Part shown: positions 1-8,728 of the stretch, piece by piece
Layout: the number at the start of each line of letters is the position of its first letter
Numbering within the stretch: the stretch's first letter is position 1
Origin: CAMLJR01 sp964631955
GTDB lineage: Bacteria; Pseudomonadota; Gammaproteobacteria; Pseudomonadales; CAMLJR01
NCBI GenBank assembly: GCA_964631955.1
Contig: CAZWBA010000014.1
Span: forward strand, 1 to 64,000
Direction of reading: 5' to 3'
DNA: 64,000 nucleotides
Made by a program: the position numbers and the translations under genes
Notes under the pieces: model-generated
The model's database searches: none
What the model saw: only the letters and a program-made list of their open reading frames with translations
Told to the model about the DNA's origin: nothing

Positions 1-484
1 TCAGCTCCATCATGTTGACGGTCTTGCCGACACCGGCGCCGCCGAACAGGCCGACTTTACCGCCCTTCGCGAACGGGCAGACCAGGTCGATAACTTTGAT
101 ACCGGTTTCGAGCAGATCGGCAGAAGCGGAGAGCTCTTCGTATGCCGGTGCCTTGCGGTGGATAACCATGCGATCCTGTTCGCCGATCGGGCCCGCTTCG
201 TCGATTGGGTTGCCGAGAACGTCCATGATGCGGCCGAGCGTTTCTTTACCAACCGGCACTTTGATGCCTTCTTTCGTGTTGGTAACCTGCAGGCCGCGCT
301 TGATACCTTCGGAAGAGCCGAGCGCGATGGTGCGCACAACGCCGTCGCCCAATTGCTGTTGCACTTCAAGCGTGAGACCGCTTTCTTCGACTTTCAGCGC
401 GTCATACACCTGCGGTACGGCATCGCGCGGAAATTCCACGTCGATAACGGCGCCGATGATTTGTACGATACGTCCGCTACTCAT
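1..484 (-). CDS. atpD: ATP synthase F1 subunit beta, 5' part only
   Basis: This is the N-terminal 161 codons of the catalytic beta subunit of F1Fo ATP synthase; the rest lies left of the window. The protein begins MSSGRIVQIIGAVIDVEFP, the family's usual beta-barrel start, and reaches the P-loop GGAGVGKT near the window edge. It is the last visible gene of the minus-strand atp operon, 58 bp after atpG. The start at 484 is the only sensible ATG and matches the family N-terminus. Confidence 0.97.
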   Translation of the reverse strand, partial: MSSGRIVQIIGAVIDVEFPRDAVPQVYDALKVEESGLTLEVQQQLGDGVVRTIALGSSEGIKRGLQVTNTKEGIKVPVGKETLGRIMDVLGNPIDEAGPIGEQDRMVIHRKAPAYEELSASADLLETGIKVIDLVCPFAKGGKVGLFGGAGVGKTVNMMEL

Positions 485-542
485 GTCCGATTCCTCTACT
501 TTCAATCTTTAAATTCAAAAATTCATTCGCTGATGCGCAGGC

Positions 543-1403
543 TTAAACCGCCGCCGCACCGCTGACAATTTCGGCGAGCTCTTGGGTAATCGCCGCTTGA
601 CGCGCTTTGTTGTATGCAAGCTGCAAACCGCCGATCAAATCGCCGGCGTTGTCGGTGGCGTTTTTCATCGCAATCATTCGCGCTGCTTGTTCCGCTGCAC
701 CATTTTCAACAACTGCTTGATGCAATTGCGATTCGATGTAGCGCGTCAGTAAACCATCCAGCAATGCCTGTGCATCGGGCTCGTAGATGTAATCCCAATG
801 ATGCTGCAATTTCTTGTTGTCTTCGGCAACCAGCGGCAACAATTGGTTAACGTATGGCGTCTGCGTCATGGTGTTAACGAATTCGTTACCGACCAGATAT
901 AAGCGATCGATTTTGCCTTCGTTGTAGGCATCGAGCATCACTTTGACGGAGCCGATCAGATCGCTCATCGCCGGTGTTTCGCCGAGATCGCGCACCGCCG
1001 CGACGACATTGCCGCCTATGCTGCGGAAAAATGATGCTGCTTTACCGCCGATCAGACAGAGATCGGTCGCTACGCCCTGATCAGCCCACTCCTTCATCGA
1101 GCGCAATGCGGCTTTGAACAGGTTGATGTTCAGGCCACCGCAGAGACCGCGATCAGTCGATACGATGATGTAGCCGACGCGTTTGACTTCGCGCTCGACC
1201 ATGAACTGGTGCTTGTACTCGGGATTGGCGTTGGCGATGTGGCCGATAACCGCGCGAATGCGCTGCGAGTAGGGTTTGCCCACTTGCATGCGCTCTTGCG
1301 CTTTACGCATTTTGCTCGCAGCCACCATTTCCATTGCACTGGTGATTTTCTGCGTGCTCTTAATGCTGGATATCTGTGTGCGGATCTCTTTGGCGCCTGC
1401 CAT
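543..1403 (-). CDS. atpG: ATP synthase F1 subunit gamma
   Basis: Central rotor shaft of F1. The 286-residue length and the start MAGAKEIRTQISSIKSTQKI, which forms the N-terminal helix of the coiled-coil stalk, are typical. The C-terminal helix (about residues 240-286, with ARMIAMKNATDNAGDLI) is intact. It lies in the atp operon between atpA and atpD. Unlike the other joints in the operon, the gap to atpA (139 bp) is filled by a GC-rich inverted repeat, described separately. Confidence 0.97.
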   Translation of the reverse strand: MAGAKEIRTQISSIKSTQKITSAMEMVAASKMRKAQERMQVGKPYSQRIRAVIGHIANANPEYKHQFMVEREVKRVGYIIVSTDRGLCGGLNINLFKAALRSMKEWADQGVATDLCLIGGKAASFFRSIGGNVVAAVRDLGETPAMSDLIGSVKVMLDAYNEGKIDRLYLVGNEFVNTMTQTPYVNQLLPLVAEDNKKLQHHWDYIYEPDAQALLDGLLTRYIESQLHQAVVENGAAEQAARMIAMKNATDNAGDLIGGLQLAYNKARQAAITQELAEIVSGAAAV

Positions 1404-1430
1404 GAGGTTTCCTCAAACGGTTTAATTAAG

Positions 1431-1534
1431 TCCCTCCCCCATCTGGGGGGAGGGATTTAGGGAGAGGCCCGATTTGCGAGCACCCTCTCCCCTGACCCGT
1501 CTCCCCTTCTTCGTAAACAAAAGGGAGAGGGGAG
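1431..1534. repeat. GC-rich inverted-repeat element between atpA and atpG
   Basis: Two adjacent hairpins fill the intercistronic gap. The first pairs TCCCTCCCCC (1431-1440) with GGGGGAGGGA (1446-1455). The second is built from runs of CCCTCTCCCCT (1483-1493) and CTCCCC (1501-1506) against AGGGAGAGGGGAG (1522-1534). The composition and layout resemble the dispersed GGGAGAGGG-type intergenic repeats of many proteobacterial genomes. It is transcribed within the atp operon and could act as an mRNA-stability or attenuation element. Only one copy is seen in this window, so calling it dispersed is inference. Confidence 0.6.
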
Positions 1535-1542
1535 CTTTTCTA

Positions 1543-3087
1543 TTACCAAGTCTGGGTCGATTTGAATTTCTCGATCGTCGCCTTGAATTTGGCTTCGATG
1601 TCGCCGCTCCAGTCGCCAGTCGCCACGATGTGCTTCATCACGTCGCCGATTTCGCTGTGCGCGTACGCGAGCAGGGCATCTTCGAACGGAAGAATTTTCT
1701 TCACATCGATATCTTTCAGGTAGCCTTCGTTCGCTGCATAGAGTACGAGACCCATTTCAGCGACCGAGCGCGGCGAATACTGTTTCTGCTTCATCAACTC
1801 GGTAACGCGTGCACCGTGATCGAGCTGGGCCTTGGTCGCATCGTCGAGATCGGACGCAAACTGCGAGAACGCAGCGAGTTCGCGGTACTGCGCGAGCGCG
1901 GTACGGATACCGCCCGCGAGCTTCTTGATGATCTTGGTCTGAGCCGCACCACCGACGCGAGATACCGAAATACCGGCGTTCATCGCGGGGCGAATACCGG
2001 CGTTGAACATGCTCGATTCCAGGAAGATCTGACCGTCGGTGATCGAGATCACGTTGGTCGGAACGAACGCGGAAACGTCGCCCGCCTGCGTCTCGATCAT
2101 CGGCAACGCGGTCAACGAACCCGTTTTGCCTTTCACTTCGCCATTGGTGAACTTCTCAACATACTCTTCCGATACGCGTGCGGCGCGTTCGAGCAGACGC
2201 GAGTGGAGATAGAACACGTCGCCGGGATACGCTTCACGTCCGGGTGGACGGCGCAACAGCAACGAAATCTGACGATACGCCCACGCTTGCTTGGTGAGAT
2301 CGTCATAGATGATCAATGCGTCTTGGCCACGATCGCGGTAGTACTCACCGATTGTGCAACCGGCGAATGCAGCCAGATATTGCATCGACGCGGGGTCAGA
2401 CGCAGTCGCAGCGATAACGACGGTGTGGCCCATCGCGCCGTGCTCTTCGAGCTTGCGCACAACGGCCGCAACCGACGAAGCCTTCTGGCCGATCGCGACG
2501 TAGACACACTTAATGCCGGAGCCTTTCTGGTTGATGATGGCGTCGACCGCGATCGCGGTTTTACCGATCTGACGGTCGCCGATGATCAATTCGCGCTGAC
2601 CGCGGCCGATCGGCACCATCGCGTCGATCGCTTTCAGACCGATCTGTACCGGCTGGTCGACCGACTTACGCCAGATTACGCCCGGCGCAACTTTTTCGAT
2701 TGCGTCGGTGAGTTTATTGTTGAGCGGGCCCTTGCCGTCGATCGGGTTGCCGAGCGCGTCGAGTACGCGGCCTTCGAGCTCCGGACCGACCGGCACTTCG
2801 AGGATGCGGCCGGTGCATTTGCACTTTTGACCTTCCGCGATTGACAGATAGTCGCCGAGAACGACCGCACCGACGGAGTCGCGCTCGAGGTTGAGCGCCA
2901 TGCCGTAACGGCCGCCTTCGAATTCAATCATTTCACCGTACATGACGTCGGTGAGGCCATGAATACGCACGATACCGTCCGATACGGAAACGACGGTGCC
3001 CTCGTTGCGCGCTTGCGAAGTCACATCGAGCTGGTCGATGCGCTGTTTGATGATTTCGCTAATCTCGGATGGATTCAGCTGTTGCAT
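1543..3087 (-). CDS. atpA: ATP synthase F1 subunit alpha
   Basis: Non-catalytic nucleotide-binding subunit of F1. The 514-residue length is standard. It starts MQQLNPSEISEIIKQRI, carries the P-loop GDRQIGKTAIA near residue 170 and the ATP synthase alpha/beta signature PAMNAGISVSRVG near residue 370. It lies 25 bp downstream of atpH in the operon. Confidence 0.98.
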   Translation of the reverse strand: MQQLNPSEISEIIKQRIDQLDVTSQARNEGTVVSVSDGIVRIHGLTDVMYGEMIEFEGGRYGMALNLERDSVGAVVLGDYLSIAEGQKCKCTGRILEVPVGPELEGRVLDALGNPIDGKGPLNNKLTDAIEKVAPGVIWRKSVDQPVQIGLKAIDAMVPIGRGQRELIIGDRQIGKTAIAVDAIINQKGSGIKCVYVAIGQKASSVAAVVRKLEEHGAMGHTVVIAATASDPASMQYLAAFAGCTIGEYYRDRGQDALIIYDDLTKQAWAYRQISLLLRRPPGREAYPGDVFYLHSRLLERAARVSEEYVEKFTNGEVKGKTGSLTALPMIETQAGDVSAFVPTNVISITDGQIFLESSMFNAGIRPAMNAGISVSRVGGAAQTKIIKKLAGGIRTALAQYRELAAFSQFASDLDDATKAQLDHGARVTELMKQKQYSPRSVAEMGLVLYAANEGYLKDIDVKKILPFEDALLAYAHSEIGDVMKHIVATGDWSGDIEAKFKATIEKFKSTQTW

Positions 3088-3112
3088 GTTAATTCCTCAA
3101 ATCCTGTGTCAA

Positions 3113-3649
3113 TCAGGAGTTCATGGCCTTGGCAAGTTTTTCCAGGCGACCGCGCACGGAGCCGTCGATGACGATGTCACCGGAACGCACCAGCACACCG
3201 CCGAGCAGTGTCTTGTCGACCACCGTATTAATCGTGACTTCGCGTTGCAATTTGCCGCGTAATGCCTGCGCTAAACGCTCGGACGTCGTATTGTCGAGCG
3301 GGAACGCCGATGCGATTTCAACGTTGACGCTGTTTTCGCGTTGCGTTTTCAGCTGCTCGAACAGTTCGGCAATTTCCGGCAGCAGCGGCAGACGTTTGTT
3401 CGATGCCAGTGCGCGAATGAAATTACGCACTTTTTCCGACAGATCATCGCCGCACAGCGCAATCAGGGTGTTCGCCTGTTGCTCGGAGGTAAGCGATGGC
3501 GATGCGATCACGCTTTTAACTTTGTCGGTACCGGCAACGCTCGCCGCCAGTTGCAGCTGACGCAGCCAGTCGCCGAGCACATTTTGCTCGGCGGCATAGG
3601 TAAACGCCGCATTGGCGTAAGGTCGCGCGAGGGTAATCCACTCAGCCAT
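3113..3649 (-). CDS. atpH: ATP synthase F1 subunit delta
   Basis: Peripheral-stalk protein that ties F1 to the b subunits (OSCP family), 178 residues. It starts MAEWITLARPYANAAFTYA, the family's N-terminal helix. The C-terminal part contains the beta-hairpin region LLGGVLVRSGDIVIDGSVR typical of delta subunits. It is spaced 12 bp from atpF. Confidence 0.96.
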   Translation of the reverse strand: MAEWITLARPYANAAFTYAAEQNVLGDWLRQLQLAASVAGTDKVKSVIASPSLTSEQQANTLIALCGDDLSEKVRNFIRALASNKRLPLLPEIAELFEQLKTQRENSVNVEIASAFPLDNTTSERLAQALRGKLQREVTINTVVDKTLLGGVLVRSGDIVIDGSVRGRLEKLAKAMNS

Positions 3650-3661
3650 GGATCATTCCTC

Positions 3662-4132
3662 TCACAGGCCAGCGGCCAGTTTGTCGACCAGCGCTTTATG
3701 CGCATTTTCGTCGATCGAAGCTTCGAGCACTTTGCTGGCACCGGCCAACACGAGTGCGCCGACCTGCTTGCGCAGCGCTTCTTTGGCGCGATTCGCTTCG
3801 AGGGCAACCTCTGCCTCAGCAGCGGTCTTGATACGACCCGCCTCTTCGCGCGCCTTCTCTTTGGCATCTTCGACGATTTGCGTAGCGCGCTTGTTAGCGG
3901 CTTCAACGATGCCGGCGGCCTCTTCTTTGGCTTGCCGCAATTGGTGCGCGGCTTTGTCTTGTGCCAATTCGAGATCGCGGCTCGCGCGATCGGCGGCCTC
4001 CAGGCCGTCAGCGATCTTTTTCTCGCGCTCGGCCATCATGTTCCGAATGAACTTCCACACAAACGCGTGGCAGAACCACCAGAAGATCAGGAACGTGATG
4101 GACTGGCCGATAAGGGTGAGATTGATGTTCAC
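3662..4132 (-). CDS. atpF: ATP synthase Fo subunit b
   Basis: Stator subunit: one N-terminal membrane helix (about residues 7-27, LIGQSITFLIFWWFCHAFVW) followed by a long charged, alanine-rich coiled coil to residue 156. The start MNINLTLIGQ matches gammaproteobacterial b subunits. It lies between atpE and atpH in the operon. Confidence 0.96.
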   Translation of the reverse strand: MNINLTLIGQSITFLIFWWFCHAFVWKFIRNMMAEREKKIADGLEAADRASRDLELAQDKAAHQLRQAKEEAAGIVEAANKRATQIVEDAKEKAREEAGRIKTAAEAEVALEANRAKEALRKQVGALVLAGASKVLEASIDENAHKALVDKLAAGL

Positions 4133-4212
4133 GCCGTTACCTCTGCTCCAGGAATGAGTTTGCCCCTCGGGGTTTCAACTCGTTGGTTTCGACTCGCTGG
4201 TCCAATTCGGAA

Positions 4213-4452
4213 TTAGCCAGCCAGCGTCGGAACGATAACGAACAGAACGTACATGCCGATACCGACACCGATCATCGGAACAGCGTCGAGCAGACCGGCG
4301 ATAAGGAACATTTTGCCTTGCAGCATCGGCGCGAGTTCAGGCTGACGCGCCGAACCTTCGAGCAGTTTGCCGCCGAGCAGAGCGAAGCCCAGAGCAGTAC
4401 CCAGAGCACCCAGACCAATCAACAGTGCAACAGCGATCAGAGCCAAACCCAT
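4213..4452 (-). CDS. atpE: ATP synthase Fo subunit c
   Basis: Proton-carrying ring subunit of 79 residues with two membrane helices. The first is the glycine-rich helix LGALGTALGFALLGG. The second carries the ion-binding aspartate Asp56 in GLLDAVPM. The polar loop ARQPEL joins them. No sodium-type glutamine and glutamate pattern is seen, so it is a proton-type ring. Confidence 0.97.
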   Translation of the reverse strand: MGLALIAVALLIGLGALGTALGFALLGGKLLEGSARQPELAPMLQGKMFLIAGLLDAVPMIGVGIGMYVLFVIVPTLAG

Positions 4453-4521
4453 TTTGTTTCTCCCAGTTGGATCAAAGTGAAGTGAAATGAAACCGCTTAC
4501 TTAAATAATCGGTGAAATTGA

Positions 4522-5463
4522 TCAGTGATCGAATTGATCTTCGTCTTCCACATGATGCGCGCTCGCCATGTAAACGATCGTGAGTACCATGAAGACGAAT
4601 GCCTGCAGCGTGATCACGAGGATATGGAACACCGCCCACGCCCACTGCAATACACCCGCGAAGATACCGAGCAACAGACCGGCGCCGAACATGAGCGCGA
4701 TCAGGATGAAGATCATTTCGCCCGCATACATGTTTCCGAACAGCCGCAGACCCAGCGAAATCGGCTTGGAAACGAGAGCGATGGTTTCGAGCACGAGGTT
4801 GATCAGGATGAGAATCGGCGCGAACAGAATGCCGATACCGTGAAATGACGGATGGAACGGGTGGAAAGTCAGTTCCTTGATAAAACCGATCAGACCTTTC
4901 TTTGCAATACCGAATACGATGATCAGCAGAAACACCGTCATACTCATGCCGATGGTGATATTGGGATCGGTGGTCGGTACCACTTTGAAGTACTGATGCG
5001 AATTGCCGGTGATCAACGCGGCCAGTTGCGGCAACCAGTCGACGGGCAGCAAATCCATCGTGTTCATGAGGAAGATCCACACGAAGATGGTCAATGCGAG
5101 CGGAGCGATGGTCGGATTCTTGTAGTGGAAACCTTCGCGCACGGTGTTATCGATGAATTCGACGATCATCTCGATCGCGCTTTGCAAACCGCGCGGCACG
5201 CCTGCATGCATCTTGCGGGCAACCGACGCGAACAGCGCTGCGAAAATCAAACCGAGCACGATCGACCAGCCCATCGAGTCGACGTGAATGGCCATGAAAC
5301 CCATCGCTTTCGCTTCAGCGGGGTTGTGCGCCATGGTCCAGGTATCGTGCTCCAGCTTCTCGACGTGACCTTCGTGCTCACGCTCATAACCCGCTGGCAA
5401 TTTGCCATAGGTGAGGTTGGTTAAATGGTGCTGGATGTAGTCGGTACTGCTGGCGCCTGACAT
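4522..5463 (-). CDS. atpB: ATP synthase Fo subunit a
   Basis: Membrane channel subunit that passes protons to the c ring. The essential arginine is in SLGLRLFGNMYAGE near residue 238. The 313-residue protein has a longer hydrophilic N-terminus (about 70 residues before the first membrane helix) than the E. coli subunit (271 residues). It ends in the histidine/aspartate-rich tail HHVEDEDQFDH. It lies between atpI and atpE. Confidence 0.96.
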   Translation of the reverse strand: MSGASSTDYIQHHLTNLTYGKLPAGYEREHEGHVEKLEHDTWTMAHNPAEAKAMGFMAIHVDSMGWSIVLGLIFAALFASVARKMHAGVPRGLQSAIEMIVEFIDNTVREGFHYKNPTIAPLALTIFVWIFLMNTMDLLPVDWLPQLAALITGNSHQYFKVVPTTDPNITIGMSMTVFLLIIVFGIAKKGLIGFIKELTFHPFHPSFHGIGILFAPILILINLVLETIALVSKPISLGLRLFGNMYAGEMIFILIALMFGAGLLLGIFAGVLQWAWAVFHILVITLQAFVFMVLTIVYMASAHHVEDEDQFDH

Positions 5464-5527
5464 AGGGAATCTCGTGTTACCTAATGTGTCGGTGTCTATT
5501 TGTAATCGTCTTTGCGAATCTCAGTGG

Positions 5528-5926
5528 TCAGCGCACGCCCATGCGTACCGCCAACACGTGATGGACAATCAGCGCCATCACATATGCCAGCCAGAACGCT
5601 ATTAGATTGAGCGGTTTGACCAGCGTGAAAATCAGTGCAAATGCCATCGCCGTCAGTACGAACTTGGTGGTTTCGCCCCGATAAAACGCGTGAGCGATAC
5701 GCCGCATCGATTGAGCGCCGCGAAAGCGGAACGCCTGACGCGCGAAGAAACCTGCCGGTACTATGAAAGTGAGGCCGCCGAGCAACACGGAATACACGGT
5801 GACTGTGTCCACCCAGAGCAAGCAGAGACTGGCTGCCGACAGAAGCGCGATCTGTGTCGCGAACAGCTTTCCCAGAGCCGGTCCTTTGATGCTGGCGCCC
5901 GCCTGAAGGCCAGGCTGATGTGCCAT
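5528..5926 (-). CDS. atpI: ATP synthase assembly protein AtpI
   Basis: Small membrane protein at the head of the atp operon, thought to help c-ring assembly. About 132 residues with four hydrophobic segments. An in-frame TTG exists two codons upstream at 5932, but the ATG at 5926 has GAGGA eight bases before it, so I chose the ATG. The 268 bp up to parB must hold the operon promoter; I could not pick convincing -35 and -10 boxes. Confidence 0.9.
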   Translation of the reverse strand: MAHQPGLQAGASIKGPALGKLFATQIALLSAASLCLLWVDTVTVYSVLLGGLTFIVPAGFFARQAFRFRGAQSMRRIAHAFYRGETTKFVLTAMAFALIFTLVKPLNLIAFWLAYVMALIVHHVLAVRMGVR

Positions 5927-6194
5927 GGGCAAAGTCCTCTGAGGAATTCTGCGGAGTTAGCTTCTTCGCTGCCCGCTCACTCATCGTCGATGATGCAAAG
6001 CGGGCGCGATTATAGGGGGATTGACACAGCGGTTCAACCGCTTTGCTCGACGAAATTGCGCCGGAAAAACGGGCCTCGCGGCGCTTTTTATCGATTGTCC
6101 CCAGCGAACACAGGATATGGGGGCCGAATATTTTTTCGCCACTAAATAGCCGTCTATTTCCATCATCTCCTGACAGATTTATCGGCCGGCGGAT

Positions 6195-7103
6195 TTAATG
6201 GATGTGATTCAGGATGCCATCGAGTTCGTCGAGACTGTTGTAATGGAAAACCAGCTTGCCCTTACCCTTGGCGGTATGCTGAATCAACACGGGGGCGCCG
6301 ACTTTCTCCGCGAGCGAATCCTGCAGGCGCTTGATATCGGCGTCGGCAGTAATTGCATCGCTGGTTTTCGGCTCGGGTTTTTCTTCAAGCAATTTGCGCA
6401 CGAGCGATTCGGTCTGCCGCACCGACAAGCTTTTGCTCACCACCTGGTGCGCGGTGCTCGCCTGCAACTCCGGCGACAAACTCAACAGCGCGCGCGCGTG
6501 GCCCATTTCGATATCGCCGTGCTCCAGCAATTTCTGCACATCGTCGCGCAGCGACATCAGGCGCAACAAATTGGTGACGGTTGCGCGCGATTTGCCGACC
6601 GCATCGGCGATTTGCTGATGCGTGAGCTCGAATTCTTTTTGCAGACGCGACAGCGCAATCGCCTCTTCCATCGGATTCAAATCCTCGCGCTGAATGTTTT
6701 CAATCAGCGCCATCGCAATGGCGGCTTCGTCGGGTACTTCGCGAATCACGACGGGAACTTTATCGAGACCGGCGAGCTGACTCGCGCGCCAGCGACGTTC
6801 ACCGGCGATGATTTCGTATTTGTCGGTACCGACCACGCGTACCACGATCGGTTGCATGACCCCTTGTGAACGAATCGAATTGGCGAGTTCTTCGAGCGCT
6901 TCCTGATTCATATCGCGGCGCGGTTGATATTTGCCGCGCTGAATGAATTCGACCGGTAAATGCCGCAGCTGCCCGTCTTTGATTTCGCCAGTTTCGGGCG
7001 TCGTTCCGGTGATCGCTGCGGCTGCTTCCGCGGCAACCTGCTTGGCTGCATTGTGACTGCCGAGCAGGGCGTCGAGCCCTCGTCCCAATCCGCGTTTTTT
7101 CAT
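6195..7103 (-). CDS. parB: chromosome-partitioning protein ParB (CTP-dependent clamp)
   Basis: Binds parS and spreads on DNA to organise and segregate the origin region. It begins MKKRGLGRGLDALLG, the ParA-activating N-terminus. The ParB/Spo0J nuclease-like CTP-binding region holds GERRWRAS (about residues 100-107). The helix-turn-helix LTHQQIADAVGKSRATVTNL (about 163-182) reads parS. A C-terminal dimer domain follows. 302 residues. Two parS-like sites are present in recF at 23.7 and 24.3 kb. Confidence 0.97.
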   Translation of the reverse strand: MKKRGLGRGLDALLGSHNAAKQVAAEAAAAITGTTPETGEIKDGQLRHLPVEFIQRGKYQPRRDMNQEALEELANSIRSQGVMQPIVVRVVGTDKYEIIAGERRWRASQLAGLDKVPVVIREVPDEAAIAMALIENIQREDLNPMEEAIALSRLQKEFELTHQQIADAVGKSRATVTNLLRLMSLRDDVQKLLEHGDIEMGHARALLSLSPELQASTAHQVVSKSLSVRQTESLVRKLLEEKPEPKTSDAITADADIKRLQDSLAEKVGAPVLIQHTAKGKGKLVFHYNSLDELDGILNHIH

Positions 7104-7185
7104 CTGTTCTTCCGCACTCTTTTTTTTACAAACCTTCGCCGCTAAATTAAACCGTCAGGGCGAAGAGGTTTTGACAAATGATTTT

Positions 7186-7207
7186 CGAAGAGCGTACCGG
7201 CTCTTCG
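7186..7207. other. hairpin between parA and parB
   Basis: CGAAGAGC (7186-7193) and GCTCTTCG (7200-7207) form a perfect 8-bp stem with a 6-base loop, 14 bp past the parA stop. No strong T-run follows on the minus strand, so it looks like an intercistronic processing or partial-attenuation structure rather than a full terminator. Confidence 0.45.
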
Positions 7208-7220
7208 CTCGATAATGGTT

Positions 7221-8024
7221 CTAGCCGATCGCCGGCAGCGCATTCGCGCCGGCGTTGTAATTATCGTTGCGGCGCAGCATTTCACCCGCCAGCGCCAGAT
7301 ACGCCATCGCGCCTTTCGATTGTTTATCGTAGGACAGTACCGGCATGCCGAAGCTCGGCGCTTCGGCGAGACGAATATTGCGCGGAATCACCGTGCGATA
7401 GAGACGATCGCCAAAATGTTCGCTCAATTGCGCCGAGACATCGTTGGTCAGACTGTTGCGCGGATCGTACATCGTGCGCAGCAGGCCTTCGATTTGCAGT
7501 TGTGGATTGAGCACCTGCTGCACGCGCTGCACGGTGTCGAGCAACGCGGTCAATCCTTCGAGCGCGTAGTATTCGCACTGCATCGGAATGACGACACCGT
7601 CGGCAGCGACCAGCGCGTTGACCGTCAGCATATTCAGCGACGGCGGACAATCGATGATGATGTAATCGTAAGCGGCACGTTCGATGGCGAGCGCATCGCG
7701 CAGACGAAATTCCTTTTCATCGACATTCAGTAATTCCACTTCGGCCGCGGTGAGATCGCCATTGGCAGGAATGATGTCGTAGCCCGCATTTTCCGAACGC
7801 AGTGCAACCTCGACCACCGGCTGACGATGCACAAGCACATCGTAGACACTGCTCGCGACCGCGTTCTTGTCAATGCCCGAACCCATGGTGGCGTTGCCCT
7901 GCGGGTCCATATCGATCAGCAAGACTTTTTTGCGCGTGGCGACCAGTGACGCAGCAAGATTCACGCAGGTGGTCGTCTTGCCGACGCCGCCTTTCTGATT
8001 GGTTATCGCGAGAATTTTGCCCAC
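7221..8024 (-). CDS. parA: chromosome-partitioning ATPase ParA (Soj)
   Basis: Deviant Walker-type ATPase working with ParB in origin segregation. The start MGKILAITNQKGGVGKTTT holds the deviant Walker A lysines; the Walker A' motif is VLLIDMDPQGN and the switch region is DYIIIDCPPSL. 267 residues with no N-terminal DNA-binding extension, as in chromosomal ParA. It sits between rsmG and parB, as in Pseudomonas. Confidence 0.97.
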   Translation of the reverse strand: MGKILAITNQKGGVGKTTTCVNLAASLVATRKKVLLIDMDPQGNATMGSGIDKNAVASSVYDVLVHRQPVVEVALRSENAGYDIIPANGDLTAAEVELLNVDEKEFRLRDALAIERAAYDYIIIDCPPSLNMLTVNALVAADGVVIPMQCEYYALEGLTALLDTVQRVQQVLNPQLQIEGLLRTMYDPRNSLTNDVSAQLSEHFGDRLYRTVIPRNIRLAEAPSFGMPVLSYDKQSKGAMAYLALAGEMLRRNDNYNAGANALPAIG

Positions 8025-8089
8025 TTATCTATTCCCCACCAAAAAGGTCTCGACTTGGTATTCGCGCAAGACCCGTACAAATTTCGATA

Positions 8090-8710
8090 TCAGCCGATGC
8101 GAATTTCGATTAGATGCCGCTGTCCTTCCTCATTTGGAATTTTCAGCGCATGGCACGCGTCGACTTTAAAACGTTCCGGCAGTTCGCTCAATTCCTGCTG
8201 TGGATACATTCCTTTCATCGCAAGCATAACGCCCTGCGCCGTCAGCACGTGTTCGCAGCCCTGCGCCATATCGGCGAGCGTTGCAAACGCGCGCGATAAC
8301 ACCACATCGTACGCATGTTCCGGCTGCAGGCTTTCGATCCGGCACTGTACTGCCCTGACGTTTTTCAACCCCAGTTCGGCAATCGCCTGCGCAATGAAAC
8401 GAATTTTCTTGCCATTGCTATCGATCAGGGTGAATTGCTTTTGCGGCAACGCAATCGCCAGCGGAATACCCGGTAAACCCGCGCCGCTGCCCACATCCGC
8501 ACAATGATCGCCGTGCACGTATGGCATCACCGCCAGGCTGTCGAGCAAATGCCGCGACACCATTTCAGCGGGATCGCGCACCGCTGTGAGGTTATACGCG
8601 CGATTCCACTTGGTCAGCAATTCCAGATATTGCAGTAATTGTGCGATTGCCGCATCGGGCAACGTAAGCTGCAGCCCGGCGATACCGTTTTCTAATTGTT
8701 TACGTAACAT
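8090..8710 (-). CDS. rsmG: 16S rRNA (guanine527-N7)-methyltransferase RsmG
   Basis: Methylates G527 of 16S rRNA with S-adenosylmethionine. 206 residues. The binding motif is HCADVGSGAGLPGIPLAIA (about residues 69-87), preceded by WNRAYNLTAVRDP, a hallmark of the GidB family. It lies 18 bp after mnmG, as in most gammaproteobacteria. Confidence 0.97.
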   Translation of the reverse strand: MLRKQLENGIAGLQLTLPDAAIAQLLQYLELLTKWNRAYNLTAVRDPAEMVSRHLLDSLAVMPYVHGDHCADVGSGAGLPGIPLAIALPQKQFTLIDSNGKKIRFIAQAIAELGLKNVRAVQCRIESLQPEHAYDVVLSRAFATLADMAQGCEHVLTAQGVMLAMKGMYPQQELSELPERFKVDACHALKIPNEEGQRHLIEIRIG

Positions 8711-8728
8711 CGATGATGCTTTAACGGC

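Noticed and set aside
1474..2844. 456-residue plus-strand open frame opposite atpA
   Set aside because: It mirrors the codon pattern of atpA, is Arg- and Asp-rich without any domain, and atpA is certain on the other strand.
5496..5984. 162-residue open frame over atpI
   Set aside because: It is the other-frame shadow of atpI: arginine- and serine-rich, no motif, no ribosome site.
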